Made by a program: the position numbers and the translations under genes
Notes under the pieces: generated by a model
The model's database searches: none
The model's input: the letters and a program-made list of their open reading frames with translations, nothing else
Told to the model about the DNA's origin: nothing
DNA from: Antilocapra americana
Taxonomy: Eukaryota; Chordata; Mammalia; Artiodactyla; Antilocapridae
Direction: 5' to 3'
Assembly: GCA_007570785.1 (NCBI GenBank)
Contig: ML660213.1
Location: forward strand, 89,183 to 153,182
DNA: 64,000 nt
Shown: positions 33,003-44,564 of the stretch, one piece after another
How positions within the stretch are numbered: the stretch's first letter is position 1
How the letters are laid out: every line of letters begins with the position of its first letter

Positions 33003-33849
33003 TGAGTAAGTTAATTAAGTCTCACAGGAGAACCAAGGCTGCAAGTGGGCAGAATGAGTGTAGAGAGTTTGGGGGCAGGCTCCATCAACACAGGGCCCTC
33101 ACTTTTTTCCTCCTCTCTGCCCTCATTAGTATTTTTAAAATCCCAATACGTTGTCTTTGGCTTTTGTTAAGTTTCAGAAAGATTAAGAAACATTGAATTT
33201 TTGATATTGGAAGGTCACTCTGGAGAGATGAGATCATTTATTCTGGAAAATTAGTGTCTGGGGCAACAACAGTGATGAAAGGCAGGCAGAAAGTATACGT
33301 GAAAGCTTCGGTCCGTGGGCTCAGCACAACGAGTCCACGCAGAAAACCACAGATGAGAGATGTGAGCAACCAGTCCTGGGCGAAATTTCAAATATGATAA
33401 GGGGCATAGAGAATTTGCAAGCTTGGAATGTATCATGTATTTATTTATCTCTTAAAGTACTGCCCAGAACATTCTCATAGGGAAGAGAAAAAGGGGTTTA
33501 AAGCATATATGAAACATATATTAATATGTATTAATAATGTACCAGTGCCCCCTGAGGCAAACTGGTAAACTTATGCCAAACAGAAACAAGGAAAAGACTG
33601 TAGAAACTGTACACAAATATTCAGTACAATACTGTATTTTATTTTGTGAATAACAACAGGACAAGTGAATCAAAATAAATATCTTTTGTCCTTCAACATT
33701 TTCAAAAATTAAGGTTCTTCAAGTCTTCTTGACCGTCTTCTCTTGGTGAGCTAAAGACTAGTTTCTTGTATTTTCTCATCTATACCAATGGTTTTAATTA
33801 TCCTTTATATGCTGACAACATGAATTTCTTTCCCAGCCTAGACCTTTTT
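33003..33849. other. Mixed DNA, no gene seen
   Basis: Short frames at 33002-33196 and 33251-33436 match nothing known to me. Confidence 0.35.
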
Positions 33850-34010
33850 CTCTAGTTTCTGAGTAATCTATTCAGCTTTACTTACGTATCCAACATAGAA
33901 CTCTTGATCTCCAACCTCAAATTTAGTTTGCAAATTGATACATTAGAAATTTCTTATGGCACCTCTCTCTTCCTCATCATCTGTATGAACTTCACCACTG
34001 ATTCCTTCTA
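33850..34010 (-). repeat. Ancient interspersed repeat, class unassigned
   Basis: TACGTATCCAACATAGAACTC, TTGATCTCCAACCTCAAATT and TTCCTCATCATCTG resemble the reverse strand of the same old repeat suggested at 51540-52145. Low certainty. Confidence 0.3.
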
Positions 34011-34584
34011 GTAGCCATTAAATAATCACTTAAAACATTAATTTCAAGATTATATGGAATTTATTCATCTTTGGGGTATGTAAGTTGTTGCTCTGTTTTT
34101 ATTGTTATGTGTGATACATATGTATAATAACATATAATAAGTTCAGTAATATATTGAATAACACAGTATATAAATTATTTCATAAATTCCTTATTTAACT
34201 ATTGATTTCAGATCTCCTAGAAGCTATACATTGCATCCATAAAATTGGTCTTTGATATAGTAAAATAATGAAGCCAAATGTTTTGATTACTCTTAAAATG
34301 ATTCGTGTTGATTTTCCTTCATTATCTTCTCTGCATTTGTAAATGATTTCATCAGGAACTCAGGAAGATTTGCTGCACAAAAGACACTCAAACTACTTCA
34401 TAGGCATTTCACAGTGCCCCTAGGGAACACAAGAAAAATTATCTTTTTTTTGGGCATATTCATGGAAATACTTGCTTTGTGAAAATAATTCCTTGAAATG
34501 AAAAAATAGTATTTGGAACATATGATATAAAGATGGGAACAATATTTACAATTGTTGTTTTTCTGAAACTAATTATCTTTATAA
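34011..34584. other. AT-rich DNA, no gene seen
   Basis: ATAACATATAATAAGTTCAG-type AT sequence; no repeat family identified. Confidence 0.35.
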
Positions 34585-34770
34585 CTAGTACTTACTGAAT
34601 ACTAACTTTAGTTAGCAACTGCTTTGCAGGTGTTTCCTTTTGATACAGTGCAGTTGGTACTATTGTTATCACCATGCTGCAAAGGAGAAAGATAAGTCTT
34701 ATAAAGCTCAAAATATATACCTAGAGCTAACATTTACAAAGAGATCATGCTCTTAACATTATGTTGTATT
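34585..34770 (-). repeat. MIR-like fragment
   Basis: GTACTTACTGAATACTAAC, GGTACTATTGTTATCACCATG and GCAAAGGAGAAAGATAAG follow the reverse strand of the MIR core. Old and partial. Confidence 0.45.
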
Positions 34771-35044
34771 GTTATCCTCTATTATTTTCAAATGTCACTT
34801 AGAGTAATATATATAGTACCTCTGGAAATAGGGAGCTTGTGACAGATGTGACAAGAAAAATTCTTTTATTATGTATGTTTTATGTTTGAATCAATTTATT
34901 AATATTAAAGGATCTCATAGGATTCTTATCATTCAACAATATATGTGATTATAAATTCATTTTATTGAGCAGTTACTATTATATACACATTGCACTTATT
35001 TCATCATCATAAGAAATCTGGGGTATGTTCTGCTGTTCACTGTT

Positions 35045-35185
35045 CAAGTAAGATTTACTGCTTATGTCACCTTAGGCAAGTTACTTGGACTTCTAGTGCC
35101 TGTGTTTCTTTATCTGAAAAACCTACCTCAAAGGGTTGTTGTAAAAATTAAATTAATAAAAATATCTAAAGCACTTAGCATTCAT
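35045..35185 (+). repeat. MIR SINE fragment
   Basis: GTCACCTTAGGCAAGTTACTTGG, TTTCTTTATCTGAAAAACC, CTACCTCAAAGGGTTGTTGT and AAAGCACTTAGCATTC follow the MIR core and 3' part closely. Confidence 0.8.
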
Positions 35186-35214
35186 CCTCCTCCAAAACAC
35201 AAATACCAAGAAAA

Positions 35215-35340
35215 ACTGTAACTGTTGATGTACTTCTTCAGCATTAACTTGGACATTACCTCTTCCGGGCACTTTCCTGATTCTTCAAAGCAGGATTAGA
35301 TGTCTGCCTTTTAATTTACCTTGATAATATACTATGTTAG
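35215..35340 (+). repeat. L2-like fragment
   Basis: GACATTACCTCTTCCGGGC, ACTTTCCTGATTCTTC and AGCAGGATTAGATGTCTGCC resemble the L2 3' region. Boundaries approximate. Confidence 0.45.
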
Positions 35341-36116
35341 TGGTTTTTGTGAAAGAAAATCAACCAGAACATCCTTAGCATGAGCTTTTATTCTAGAATG
35401 TGGAACATGAAAAGTTCCAGAGGAACATGCAAGGTGAAAAAGGAGGGTGATATGTTTTATTGGGTTTTAGTAGCAGGAGGCTCTTTCTGTTCTGAGTAAT
35501 TTAAATTTGAATCCTAATATGCCCATTAACTTGTTTAATGCATGCTTGTTTTTGTATGGAAAAAGTACAGATATCATTTGTGACTGAAGAATAACCGCTT
35601 TCTCCAAGGGGAAGTGTAGCTTAGTCCAAAGAAGAATTGCACGTACTTGGAGCTTTGTTTTGGTTGTGAGGTTTGTCTGTTTTGATGCATCACTATTCCT
35701 GGGGTGTAACTGTCACATCGGAAAGTCTCAAGCATTTGCCAGGTCCCTTCTACTGCCTCAGGATCTGAAATTGATTTTTTTCCTCCTGACCCTGGAGACT
35801 AATGAAAGGTCTGCTTGGCTTTTCATACTCGGTGCAGGTTTTACACCTGCCTCATGTCGAAAAATGTCTGGCTCACTTCTCTTCATGTCTCTTCTTACTA
35901 GTGTCTTCATTCTTTAAGTCCTCCGTGTCTTGGTAGATCTCTGCTGCTTTCAAGTATATACAGTTTAAATATTTTTTTTCTAGCTTTAGTAGAGCTTGTT
36001 TTACATGTTAGTCCTCTAAAGCCAGAAGGTAAAGTACATTCAAATGGCTTTTAAATACTTAACAGATGTCCCTGTCACTTGTAAATAAAATAAATAGAAA
36101 AAATATTATAACCATG
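35341..36116. other. AT-rich DNA, no gene seen
   Basis: The 85-codon plus frame at 35660-35917 is hydrophobic at both ends but shows no domain, splice context or codon bias; I treat it as chance. Confidence 0.35.
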
Positions 36117-36312
36117 TACCACTCAGCTGGTAAAGAATCTGCCTGCAATGTGGGAGACCTGGGTTCAATCCCTGGGTTGGGAAGATGCCCTGGAGAAGGG
36201 AAAGACTACCCACTCCAGTATTCTGGCCTGGAGAATTCTATGAACTGTATAGTCCATGGGGTCACAAAGAGTTGGACACAACTGAGTGACTTTCATTTCA
36301 CTTCACTTCACC
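36117..36312 (+). mobile_element. Bov-tA SINE
   Basis: Starts slightly inside the head (CCACTCAGCTGGTAAAG), with intact body GGTTCAATCCCTGGGTTGGG to CACAACTGAGTGACTTTC, and a tail of TTCACTTCACTTCACC repeats. Confidence 0.94.
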
Positions 36313-36827
36313 ACTGGCAATGATAAAAAGGCTGGCAATATTCTAGGTTGGATGAAAAATCACAGACATTTATTGTCAAAATATTTTAAGACTGAAAATT
36401 GTACATTATCTTTATAAGAAATTTAGTAACACCTATCAAATTTTGAAATGTTACCTCACTTTGATTTATTATTTTCTCTTCCAAAAATGCATCTTAATTA
36501 TATACTCTTATAAATGTGCTATATCATAAAGCTGGAAGTAAATTTCAGTGCTGTTTATACTAGAAAATTTCTACAAATTATCTGGATGTACATTGCTAAC
36601 TGATTAGTGGATCAATTTAATGAAGTTTTGTGAACTCATGTAAGAAAATACTACACAGCTAATAAAAATATGAGAATTGCCTAGATAGAATTATAAAGAA
36701 AAATAATAATCTTCAAAACATGTTACAGTCTTCACATTGTATTAAATATAAAATGTCAGAAAAGGGCTTTTCATGTGCCCTGACTTTTGGTTTAATATAT
36801 AAGTGTGTATGTCAGAGTTTTAATCCC
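36313..36827. other. AT-rich DNA, no gene seen
   Basis: No repeat or exon-like signal recognised between two SINEs. Confidence 0.35.
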
Positions 36828-36982
36828 ACAGTTTCAATCCCTGGGTTGGAAAGATCCCCTGGAGGAAGACGTGGCAACCCACCCCCCTATTCTTGCCTGG
36901 GAAATCCCATGGACAGAGTAGCCTGGTGGACCACAGTCCATGGGGTTGCAAGAGTTGGACACGACTTAGTGACTAAGCAACA
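36828..36982 (+). mobile_element. Bov-tA SINE, 5'-truncated
   Basis: Begins at the B-box-like GTTTCAATCCCTGGGTTGG and ends ACGACTTAGTGACTAAGC. The head is missing. Confidence 0.93.
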
Positions 36983-38053
36983 GCCATGCTTGTTAGTATG
37001 TCACTGAAATAATGGACACCTCAAGGACAAGAGCAATGAAGGAAACTGGAAATCTGGGATAAATTGTCATATTACGTTTCACTGTATCAACCTCTGCATG
37101 CTACTCTCAGGATCTTTACTAGGTAGTAAAACAGCCTAGTTTATTATCAAATTTATGTGATTAAACTAGCATACTTTGCTCCTGATAGTGAAAAGGATGC
37201 AGTCTAATCACTGGGCCTGTAGAAGAGGCCAAGACATTAGTTATTGATTTTTCATCTTCATTATCCTTTTTAAGTACAGTGTTACAAGTACTTGTGTGAG
37301 AATATGTGAAATCAATGATCTGTGAGTTCACCTGGATCACCTTCTGTCTTTAACTGAAGATAAACCACATAGACTGATGATCAACATCAAATAAGTCTTG
37401 TTCGCCAGTGAGAGATCTATTGAGTTATCTCTTGACTTTTGAAGATATAATAGTTTAAGTTTCTGGTACTACATAAATGTGACCAAGCATTTCCTTTAAT
37501 TAATTCAAAGAGTTCACTTAGAAAACATCCTCTTAGAAATATTTTATGGAGATGGATTTACCCTTCTTTGCCTTCTTAAGCACAAGTTTTTGTACCATAT
37601 TTGACACAGTTGTCAATGTTATTATGCTAGTCAATAGTGACAGAGTATACAAAGTTCATAAAATTCCAATAGACTTAAGCCATCCAAGATTGGCATATAT
37701 GTTATCAATCTAAAGTCAAAATTGGTTGGTTTACATAGGACTTTGGATCAAAAATTTGGATCAGGATTTTGATATGAAGCCAGATGTCTTCAAGGCTAAT
37801 ATATAAGACATGACACACCCTGTGATCTTTTGTACAGCAAAATTATTTTGCCATGTATCTGAGAAGGGTTATAAATACCCTGCTATGTGACCTAGTTACT
37901 CTCTAATTACTAGTTCTAAAAAAATTTCGTAACTATGTGATAAAAAATATGAGAGTTAAGGTGAAAGTTTCAAAGAACATACATCTGTACTGCTTCATGC
38001 CATCATAGCCTCTGTGGACAATGTAAATATTATGAAATACACTTGGCAGTATC
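36983..38053. other. AT-rich DNA, no gene seen
   Basis: About 1 kb of unassigned DNA; AAAATTTGGATCAGGATTTTG near 37751 is a local imperfect repeat only. Confidence 0.35.
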
Positions 38054-38067
38054 TTTACAATTAAAAA

Positions 38068-38278
38068 GGGCTTCCCTGGTGGCTTAGAGGGTAAAACATC
38101 TGCCTGCAATGTGGAAGACTCCAGTTCAATCCCTGGGTCAGGAAGATCCCCTGGAGAAGGAAATGGCAACCCACTCCAGTACTCTTGCCTGGAGAATCCC
38201 ATGGACAGAGCAGCCTGGTAGACTACAGTGCATGGAGTCACAGAGAGTTGGACATGACTGAGTGACTTCACTTTCACT
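38068..38278 (+). mobile_element. Bov-tA SINE with 14-bp TSD
   Basis: GGGCTTCCCTGGTGGCTTAG to GACTGAGTGACTTCACTTTC. Perfect duplication TTTACAATTAAAAA at 38054-38067 and 38279-38292. Confidence 0.97.
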
Positions 38279-38765
38279 TTTACAATTAAAAAAGATATGC
38301 CTTTGTCCTGTTGACTTTGAATTATGTGTTGCCCCTTATTATGAAGCTAATGCTGACAGCATTAAGACATCTTAGTTTACCATCTTTAATATTATAGAAG
38401 GAAAATTCAGTTCCATATAGGCTTATTATTTATGATATTTGTGGTTCATTATAATGGATAATAAGATAGTCCCTTAAGTAATATATCTAGTTATTTTCTG
38501 ATTTAATGTGCTGATTCCAAGATAAGTGGCAGAAAGCAGAAACAAAGACACATGTTAGCCATCACATGGAATAAGGTGTAATAAATGTAAAATCATAAAT
38601 TTTGAAGTTAAAGTTCTCTTAGAAGTCAGTCATCTAATTCATTCCCTATTTGGACACATGCATTTGTTTTATTCAGGCACTTAATATAATCTTTTTTATA
38701 TTTTCATTCATAGGAAAATATTTTTTGCATATAAAAGTGATTGTACTTTTATAATAAAAGTATGG

Positions 38766-39045
38766 TGACTTACCGTATTACATTAGTTTCAGGTGTACTA
38801 CATAGTGATTTGATATTTTTATACATTACAAAATGATCTCCATAAGATTAGTTATCATCCATCACCAAAGGTAATATAATATTTTAGCTATATATATAAT
38901 ATCATTATATTCCCATGACTTATATATTTTATAACTGGATATTTGTACCTTTTAATCTCTCTCACTTATTTTGCCCAGCCCCTAGCCTCTCCTCCTCCCT
39001 GGAAACCACCTGTTTGTTCTCTGTATGAAAGTCTATTTCTGGTTT
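38766..39045 (-). mobile_element. Old L1 3' UTR fragment
   Basis: GACTTACCGTATTACATTAG, TTTCAGGTGTACTACATAG, AAAATGATCTCCATAAG and CTCCTCCCTGGAAACCACC match the reverse strand of placental L1M-type 3' UTRs. Diverged. Confidence 0.75.
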
Positions 39046-39463
39046 TTGTTTGTTTATTTGTTTGAAAAATTAACTGATTGAAACCTCATCACATTTTATA
39101 TGCTACTTAATGTTTTATATTTGACAGTACTTTACTTAATACTACATACTAGGCTGACTTAAAACATTCTGGCTTTGATGAAGTTTACCCAGTCAAAATG
39201 ACAAGACTGATATTTTGTCAGTATAACATATGTCAACCAATTTTGCCCTTATTTTCATATATACCATTGAAAGATTGATTTTTTTCTTTTTAATGGTTTA
39301 AACATTGTATATCATCTTGTAGATATTTTATACTGATATAAAGAAAAATTACTTTCATAATTGACTTGGAACTAATAATAAACTCATCAGGAACTTATTA
39401 CAGTAACATATAATTGTCTATTCTGAAGTGATTTAATTTTGGATGGATGAAAACAAAGTTTTA

Positions 39464-39570
39464 TTCCATCACCCTATTTCCGTATCCAAAGAGGGGTTGG
39501 TTCTAGAACCCCAATGGATATAAAAATCTAAGGATGCTCAAGTGCCTTATTTAAAATGATGTTTTTATTT
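39464..39570 (+). mobile_element. Tigger/MER2-like DNA fragment
   Basis: CACCCTATTTCCGTATCC, GGTTGGTTCTAGAACCCC, ATAAAAATCTAAGGATGCTC and AAGTGCCTTATTTAAAATG match the first 100 bp of a Tigger-type nonautonomous element. The other end is not seen. Confidence 0.65.
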
Positions 39571-39649
39571 CTGTTACACTAGGAAATGTACTGAAAAAGG
39601 TATTACTATAATTTGTGTCAAAAAGTGTTCAGCCTGTGATTTCCTCTGA

Positions 39650-40654
39650 GATTAATAGTATCTGGATTTATGTTTAGGTTTTTAACCCATTTTGAGTTCA
39701 CTTTTGTGTATGATGTTAAAGAATGACTTAACTTCATTCTTTTACATGTAGCTGTCCAGTTTTCCTAGCCCTACTTAATGAAGAGACTGTATTTTCTCCA
39801 TTGTATAATCTTGCCTCCTATGTCTTGGATTAATTGGTCACAGGTGTGTGGGTTTATTTTGGGGCCTTCTGTCCTGTCTCATTGAGTTATATTTCTGTTT
39901 TTCTGTCAGTGCCATACTGTTTTGATTTCCATAACTTGGTAGAATAGTCTGAAGTCAGGGAGTCTGGTCTCTCCAACTCCATTTTTCTTCCTCTAGATTT
40001 CTTTGGCTATCTAAGGTCTTTTGTGTCTCCATACAAATGTTAAGACTTTTTTGTTCTAATTCTATGAAAAATGCCATTGGTAATTTGATAAGGATGACAT
40101 TGAATTTGTAGGTTGTGTTGGATTGTATATTCATTTTGACAATATTTACTCTTTCGATCCAAAAATATGGTATACCTTTCCATCTTTTTGTGTTCTCTTT
40201 GGTCTCTTTCATCAGCATCTTATAGTTTTCAGAGTACAGGTCTTTTGCCTTCTTAAGTTGGTTTAGTCCTAGGTAATTTTTTTTTGATATGATGGTAAAT
40301 GCAGTTATTTCTTTAATTCCTCTTTCTGGACCTTTTATTTATAGTGTGATTTCTGTGTATTAATGTAACTGATTTCTGTGTGTTAATTTTTATCCTGCAA
40401 CTTTTTTTTTTTACTGAATTAATTGATGAGCTCTAATAGTTTTCTGGTAGAATCTTTAGGATTTTCTATACATAGTATCATATCATTTGCATACAGTTTT
40501 ACTTCTTGTTTCCAATTTGGATTCCTTTTATTTCTTTTCCTCCCTGATTGATGTGGCTGGGAATAAAATTTGAACAAAAGTGGCAAGAGTTTATATCCTC
40601 ATCATATTCCTGATCTTAGAGGAAAAGCTTTCAGCTTTTCACCATTGAGTATGG
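39650..40654 (-). mobile_element. Old L1 ORF2 segment, inverted part
   Basis: Minus-strand ORF2 sequence of about 1 kb. The minus frame 39955-40218 gives LMKETKENTKRWKGIPYFW and VNIVKMNIQSN, standard L1 ORF2 post-RT sequence. It is broken by stops and indels. At 40654 it switches strand to the fragment that follows, as in twin-primed L1 insertions. Confidence 0.9.
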
Positions 40655-40827
40655 TGGAAACAAGGGATTAGTCTCCAAAATTTACAAACAGCTCAACTTA
40701 AAAAGCAATCAAAAAAAAAAAACCCAATCAAAAAATGGGCAGAGGATCTAAGATATTTCTTCAAAGAAGGCATACGGATATTAAAGAGGCACATGAAAAG
40801 ATGCTCAACATCTCTATAATTATTAGA
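40655..40827 (+). mobile_element. Old L1 ORF2 segment, sense part
   Basis: AGGGATTAGTCTCCAAAAT, TACAAACAGCTCAACTT and GCACATGAAAAGATGCTCAAC are L1 ORF2 downstream of the inverted part. It ends at TATAATTATTAG without a 3' UTR or poly(A), directly before an MLT1 LTR. Confidence 0.88.
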
Positions 40828-40835
40828 ATTATTAT

Positions 40836-41280
40836 TTAGAAATGGGGTATCTTTGCAGACATCATTTAGAAACTTAAGATAATATCATCCTGGATTTAGA
40901 TGAGGTCCTCATTCTGATGACTGGTGTCCTTAGAAGAGTGGATACAGAGGAAATCATGTAGGGAAGCCATGTGAAGATGATGGCAGAGACTGGAGCGATG
41001 CTACCACAGAACACAGAACACCAGTACTACCAGGAGCCGGAAGAGACAAGGGCTCTCCCCTACAAATTTCAGAGGGAACATGGCCATGCCCACACCTTGA
41101 TATTGGACTCTGCTCTCCAAAATGTGAGAGAAAAAATTCTGCTTCTTTAAGCCATGCTTCTGCTGCTGCTGTTAAGTCACTTCAGTGGCATCTGATTCTG
41201 TGTGACCCCATAGTTGGCATCCCACCAGCCATGAAGTTTATAACAATTTTTTGCAATGGATTTAGGAAACTCATACAAAT
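40836..41280 (+). repeat. MLT1-type LTR, interrupted by a SINE piece
   Basis: AATGGGGTATCTTTGCAGAC, GACTGGTGTCCTTAGAAGAG, AGCCATGTGAAGATGATGG and ACACCTTGATATTGGACTC follow MLT1. After the SINE insert (41157-41226) it resumes with AAGTTTATAACAATTTT and ends TTAGGAAACTCATACAAA. Confidence 0.82.
41157..41226 (-). mobile_element. Very short Bov-tA/BovA 3' piece with TSD
   Basis: 70 bp: a CTG/GCT repeat, GTTAAGTCACTTCAGTGGC and TGTGTGACCCCATAG, which is the reverse of a BovA 3' end with its AGC tail. Flanked by AGCCATG at 41150-41156 and 41227-41233, inside an MLT1 LTR. Confidence 0.85.
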
Positions 41281-41760
41281 ATAGAAGGCTAGAACGTGCA
41301 TTATTCTCATCCTTAACATAAGAACATAGTTTAGATAAGCTACCAAATCACAATTTTTGATGGTTGGAAGGCATCCAACTAACCCAAAGTCTATACAGTG
41401 ACAACATCAAAGAGAAAGAGACAGATGCTTGATTCCTTGGGATAAACAATAGACAGGTGTCTTATGACTCTGTAGCAGTAAATCAGCTAGTCTTTTCTAA
41501 AGAATTGCTGAAGGCTTACTGTGGCGGTGATTACAAAGTAGAACCCATGGCACCTGGATGCTCGATGGAAATTCAGTGACTTTCAAACAGTGAACTAGTT
41601 AGTGGTTATCAGAAAGATCTGGGCACAGCAAGAAGCCAGGAGAGTCACCCACCTCTGGTTCAGGGGTGGGAAGACATGTGTAGAGGCCACGTGTCATGGA
41701 GGAGAATGAGTAACCTCACGTGCATCCTTCTCTGTTACTTCTATTTAAAGTCTTTAATAG
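41281..41760. other. Unassigned DNA, no gene seen
   Basis: GC content somewhat higher than its surroundings at 41620-41730; no repeat or gene recognised. Confidence 0.35.
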
Positions 41761-41836
41761 TGGATAAATCACAGTGAATTCAGTCAACACTGGGGCACTG
41801 GATGAATCACAGCAAATTCAGTCAATATTGGGACAC
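41761..41836. repeat. 38-bp tandem duplication
   Basis: Two adjacent 38-bp units (41761-41798, 41799-41836) sharing GAATCAC/AAATCAC, AATTCAGTCAA and TTGGGACAC/CTGGGGCAC blocks, differing at about six positions. Confidence 0.9.
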
Positions 41837-42189
41837 CAGTTAAGAAAAATTGGGTTTTAGAAAGAGGGAGGGAGGCAGAGGAAAATGTCTTGAATCCAGA
41901 TCATTAGAGAACTCCTACTTCTGGATGAGCAACAAGAAAAATAAGAAGCCCCACCAGATACAGGATGCAGTGCACACCTAAAATGGGTAATATACCAGAA
42001 TAGTAGACAAATACTCTCTCATGCGTTTTCACTACGACCACCATCGTCAGGCCAGCAAGCCTACAGCGACAAGCAATAGCAACTGGGATGGGGCTGAAAG
42101 CAAGGTCACAGGGTAGACCTTACCCTGTAGGGATGCTGATATCATGAAAAACTCACTGGAAAGCATAAGGTGACCCTAAAAGAACATGA

Positions 42190-42900
42190 TGCCTGTGGGT
42201 AGCTGATAAGAACTGATGGAAACAGGAAACCGCAAATGAAGCTCAGTTCCTGATTAGATTGATTCAGCTGCTCACATTAAAGGCTACCATAAAAGAGTTG
42301 TACCCACAAAAATAATTAGTATTATCACTTAATCTCAGTCTCCATGGCTCTACAGAAGACATAAAAAAAATCAGATACCCAAATAAGCCAGATAAAGCAA
42401 CATGCACTCAAGAAACAAAGCAAGGAATATCATCAGTGTTAGGTGGGATACAGGATTTGAAATTATCAGCTAGAGAATATGAAATAGCTATGATTAATGT
42501 GTGGACTTCCCTGGTGGAGCTAGTGATACAGAACTTGTCTGCCAATGCAGGAAACATAAGAAATGCAGCTTTGATCCCTGGCCTCAGAAGATCCTTTGGA
42601 GAAGGGCATAGCAACCTTCTCCAGTATTTTTGCCTGGAGATTCCCGTGGACAGAGGGGCCTGGTAGGCTACAGTCCATGGGGTCACAAAAAGCCAGACAC
42701 AACTGAAATGATTTAGCATGCATGCATGATTAATATGTAAGATGTTTTAGTGTAAAATGTGAAAACCATGCATGAGTAATTTCAGCACAGAGATAAAAAC
42801 TATAAGAAATAATAAAGAATTATAGAAATGAAAAACATGATAACAAAGAATGCCTTCAACAGATTCATCAAAGAAGAAAAAAAAATTGGCTACATCAAAA
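42190..42900 (+). mobile_element. Old L1 5'UTR/ORF1-region fragment (tentative)
   Basis: GAATATGAAATAGCTATGATTAATG, and beyond the SINE AGAAATGAAAAACATGATAACAAAG and AATGCCTTCAACAGATTCATC, resemble the region just before and inside ORF1 of old L1M elements. Heavily diverged; limits approximate. Split by a Bov-tA at 42503-42725. Confidence 0.45.
42503..42725 (+). mobile_element. Bov-tA SINE with 13-bp TSD
   Basis: GGACTTCCCTGGTGGAGC to CACAACTGAAATGATTTAGC. Flanks ATGATTAATGTGT (42490-42502) and ATGATTAATATGT (42726-42738) differ at one base. Confidence 0.94.
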
Positions 42901-43004
42901 CTGAAGTAGTAAATAAAGCTGTCTAATATAGACAATTATATTATAATTATATGATAACTATCCTATAGCAGCAATTGTATTACTATACATAAATGCCTTA
43001 AAGG

Positions 43005-43065
43005 AGCATGCTGTATACCTCAAACTTACAGAATGTTACATGTCAGATTTCTTCAGACAAGATTA
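43005..43065 (+). mobile_element. Old L1 3' tip (tentative)
   Basis: GCTGTATACCTCAAACTTACAG and AATGTTACATGTCAG resemble the terminal 50 bp of old L1 3' UTRs. Confidence 0.4.
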
Positions 43066-43174
43066 GGCCCATTTAGGGTGGCTATGGCTCTAGGCATGTC
43101 AAATGTATTCAATGAGAAGAAGAAAAAAAAAACCCTGAAGTGTTTCAAAGATATTTTCAAAAGAAGTTTAAAAC

Positions 43175-43700
43175 AAACTACAGACTGGGAGAAAATATTC
43201 ATAAATACCCTGTTATGAGAAAAACCACAATCCAACAGGATACATGCATCCTAGTTTTCATCGCAGCACTGTTTACATAGCAAGCAACTTAAATGCCCAC
43301 CAACATAGGAGTAGATAAAGAAGATTTGGCACACATATATAATGGAATACGCCTTAGCTTTTGAAAAGAGTGAAATGCCATTTGCAGCAACATAGATGAA
43401 CCTAGAGATTGTCGTACTGAGTGAATAAGTCAGAGAAGGAGAAATATTGTAGGTCATCCCATATATGTGGAATCTAAAAAGAAATGATAAAAATGAACTT
43501 ACAAAACTGAAACAGACTCACAGACTTAGAGAAATGGAGCTTATAGTTGCCTGGGGGGAAGATGGGGGAAAGCATAGTTAGGGAGTTTGGCATGAAAATG
43601 TACGCACTGCTATATTTAAAATGAATAACCAACAAGGACCTCCTATACAGCACATGGAACTCTGCTCAGTGTTAGGTGGCAGCCTGGAAAAATTTCTATA
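43175..43700 (+). mobile_element. Old L1 ORF2 end and 3' UTR
   Basis: CATCGCAGCACTGTTTACATAG, AACTTAAATGCCCACCAAC, GGCACACATATATAATGG, TTTGCAGCAACATAGATG and CCCATATATGTGGAATC follow the last ORF2 codons and 3' UTR of an old L1. Many substitutions; no open frame. Confidence 0.85.
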
Positions 43701-43732
43701 GTACATTAAGCAATTTCAATATTTATTAATGT

Positions 43733-44563
43733 TAAGCCAAATGAAAGTGGGTAGGCACTTAAGGAGACCTTTTACTGAAGAAGATACAGGATGTCACATG
43801 ATAGAACACTGAACATCATTAGTCATTAGGAAACACAAGTGAAAACAGAATGAGATCCCACCATATACTTATTAGGGGGCTTCCCTAGTGGCTCAGGCAG
43901 TGAAGAATCTGCCTGCAATGCAGGAGACCCGGGTTTGATCTCTGGGTCAGGAAGGTTGCCGGGTGAAAGAAACCGCAACCCCACTCGAGTACTCTTGCCT
44001 GGAGAATTCTGTGGACAGAGGAGCCAGACAGGCTGCAGTCCATGGAATCGCAGAGTCAGACCCAACTGTGCAACTGACTTTCACTTTCATACACTTATTA
44101 GAGGAGCCTAAGTCAAAGAAATGAAAATATAAGAGCTGCAATAGACATAGAACAACTAGAATTCTCATACACTGCTGGTTACAAAGCAAAATGGTATAGC
44201 CATGTTGGACAGTGTGCCAATATCTTATGAAGTTAAGTATATGCTTACCATATGATCTAGCAATCCCTCTCAGAGAGGACTGCTCAAGTCAAGTGAAAAT
44301 TTATGTTCACTGAAAAGCCTATCTGTGATTATATGTATAGCAACTTTATTCATAATTACCCAAAGAAGGAACAACACAAATGTTTCATGGTTAGGGAATC
44401 AAAGAAAACAAACTGAAATCTGTAGTCGCTGGAGTGCTGCTCAGCAACCATAAAAATGAAATGAATCACTCATATAGATAATATGAATGAATCTGAAATG
44501 CATAATGTTAATGCAATAAACCAGACTCAAAAAAATTGCATACTATAGGATTCCACTTCTGTA
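43733..44563 (+). mobile_element. Old L1 ORF2 end, split by a SINE
   Basis: ORF2 text on both sides of the SINE at 43876-44092: GAACATCATTAGTCATTAGG and AATGAGATCCCACCATATAC to the left; TAGAATTCTCATACACTGCTGG, CATATGATCTAGCAATCCC and TTCATAATTACCCAAAG to the right. A second, separate copy from 43175-43700. Confidence 0.85.
43876..44092 (+). mobile_element. Bov-tA SINE with 9-bp TSD inside L1
   Basis: GGGGCTTCCCTAGTGGCTC to GTGCAACTGACTTTCACTTTC. Perfect duplication ACTTATTAG at 43867-43875 and 44093-44101. Confidence 0.95.
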
Positions 44564-44564
44564 A

